From the NCBI GenBank assembly GCA_039105265.1, contig JAPFFF010000021.1, positions 2,418,001 through 2,482,000 on the forward strand: 64,000 nucleotides of DNA, in the 5' to 3' direction. This DNA is from Tritrichomonas musculus. Lineage: Eukaryota; Parabasalia; Tritrichomonadida; Tritrichomonadidae. The position numbers were made by a program, and so were the translations under genes. The notes beneath the pieces were generated by a model that made no database searches, was not told where the DNA came from, and saw only the letters and a list, made by a program, of their open reading frames with translations. Shown here piece by piece: positions 62,554 to 64,000 of the stretch. Every line of letters starts with the position of its first letter. Position 1 is the first letter of the stretch.

Positions 62554-63162
62554 AAATACTCATTATCGATTATCTTAGATCTTTAAAAAAAATATCCGAA
62601 ATACTCAATAGTGATTATCTTAGATCTCTAAAGACGATTTACGAAATACTCAATGGCGATTATCCTAGATAATTAAATTCGAATTCCGAAATACTCAGTG
62701 GTGATCATCTTAGAACTGCAAAAGCGATTTCCTAGATACTCAATAACTATTGTTTTAAATCTTTAAAAAAGATTTACGAAATACTCAATCGTGATTATCC
62801 TAAATCTTTGAAGACTATTTAGGAAATACTCAATATTGATTATCTCAGATCATTAAAAACGATTTCTGAAATACTCAATAGCGATTATCCTAGATCTTTG
62901 AAGACGATTTCCAAAATACTCAATTACAATCATCTTAGAACTGTAAAAGCGATTTTCGAAATACTCAATATCGATTATCTTAGATCATTAAAAGCGATTC
63001 CCGAAATACTCAATAGCGATTATCCTAGATCTTTGAAGATGATTTCCGAAATACACTGTAGCGATCATCTTCTAACTGCAAAAGCGATTTCTAAAATACT
63101 CAATAGCAATCATCTTAGATCTTTAAAAGCAATTTCTGAAATACTCAAAGGCGTTTATCTTT
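62554..63162 (+). repeat. 45-bp tandem repeat encoding a 15-residue unit, about 13.5 copies
   Basis: Units start GAAATACTCAATAGCGATTA and are 45 bp, so one reading frame persists: EILNSDYPRSLKTIS repeated with variants EILNSNHLRSLKAIS and DHLRTAKAIS. The plus-strand frame has only three stops (near 62671, 62734 and 62821) in about 200 codons and is fully open from 62898 to 63164. Two unit types alternate irregularly. It may be a decayed repeat-protein gene or a satellite that keeps frame only because its unit is a multiple of three. No initiator-like start is visible. Confidence 0.7.
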
Positions 63163-63164
63163 AA

Positions 63165-64000
63165 ATGGTTAATTTTTACTATATCAATGAGATTAAAAGA
63201 CCAAACATAATTTAAATGAATAAATTATTTATTAGATATTATTTTTATAAACATATGATGTTTTAATAGATTAAAAATAAAAATATTCAATTTTTTAATA
63301 TTTTACTTAAATTGTGAGAGATCTAACAATTTTTGATAATGTTATCAAAATAGGGCTCTATAAATATTATAAGATATCTTACAATATTGCAAGATATTTT
63401 AAAAAATATTTGTCAAATCTTAAAAATTAAATAAATGCGAATAATTTATTATATTTTTTAATATACAGTAACTTATTTTCAGAATTATTTAAATGAAATA
63501 TTTTAAAACATCAATTAATTATTCCATTTATCTTGTTTTGTACAAAATTAAATCCTTTTACTAAAATTTATTGGACTATATCTTAATAATTTAATATATT
63601 AAAAAAATAATTCATTTTAAAAGGACATGGGAACCGCTTAAAAAATTAATATTTTGCTTTAAAGAGCTTAATTTTTAGTAGAAGTAACTTTTATCCTGCT
63701 TTTTTGGAAATACATTACATATTAAAATTTAATCTAGTTTTAATCTGATCATAATGGCGCTTGTTGAAGATAATTTTTATTTTTTGCAGAATTAATTTGT
63801 AAATAATAAATCTTTTTGCTGAATTCGATATCAATTATTTCCAATTTTGGAAATGGAAATCAGCAAAGATAAATCGTACTAATTGGAAATCGTACTAATA
63901 ACTTCAAAGATACCATAATAATCTTGCCGCTGTGTTCAATAATAGTTTCATTACGATTTGATAAAATTTTCGAATAATTTTAGATCTAAAATTTACATTT
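63165..64000. other. Terminal intergenic stretch, no gene seen
   Basis: AT-rich to the end of the window. No coding fragment, repeat or inverted end recognised. Confidence 0.35.

Overview
The window looks like nuclear DNA from a parabasalid protist, most likely a Tritrichomonas-type trichomonad. The evidence is: very AT-rich DNA, long coding genes with no convincing introns, short spaces between many ATGs and TCA-type initiator-like motifs, BspA-like leucine-rich repeat proteins, a BTB/F5/8-type-C protein family, ankyrin (DUF3447-type) relics, and a mix of mariner-, hAT- and foldback-type DNA transposons. The species call is inference. No tRNA, rRNA or CRISPR array was recognised.

Layout: 1-4990 holds the 3' part of a papain-family protease, a four-helix membrane protein, a BTB/F5/8C protein and a truncated carboxymuconolactone-decarboxylase-like fragment. 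5000-9200 is transposon country: a hAT-like element with a perfect 8-bp target-site duplication (TSD) and a nested mini-element, a decayed ankyrin gene, a mariner-type MITE and a palindromic 18-bp minisatellite. 9758-12547 is an ankyrin/BspA-LRR protein. 12690-18204 holds a multiply broken Q-rich gene, a 28-bp minisatellite, an ERMARD/DUF4209-like gene, a palindromic element with a GC-rich core and a dead mariner transposase. 18885-36550 is the gene-rich core: Rab GTPase, cyclic-nucleotide-type K+ channel, small hydrophilic protein, LisH/disordered protein, MOK/RCK-type kinase, coiled-coil protein, EF-hand protein, RNase D-like/zinc-finger protein and HECT ubiquitin ligase. It is interrupted by a non-autonomous transposon at 22799-23659. 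A related element sits at 37192-38271. 39492-50789 holds a MATE transporter, a broken BTB/F5/8C gene, a kinase/coiled-coil/LRR fusion and a very large BspA-like surface protein.

The most striking structure is at 52247-61896: a foldback/Mutator-like element of about 9.65 kb. It has inverted arms of about 2.6-2.8 kb, each a 1.05-kb unique segment plus 1.6-1.7 kb of 17/18-bp tandem repeats, and it is flanked by a perfect 9-bp duplication. Its 4.3-kb interior holds a captured, broken ankyrin-gene 5' fragment and further nested elements. A second copy of the mariner MITE lies 33 bp beyond its TSD, followed by 23-bp and 45-bp tandem repeats.

The intact genes do not form one pathway; the themes are signalling (kinases, Rab, channel, EF-hand), ubiquitin transfer, membrane transport and surface/adhesive repeat proteins. 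Relics of the same gene families recur beside the elements, which suggests local duplication and transposon-driven gene decay.
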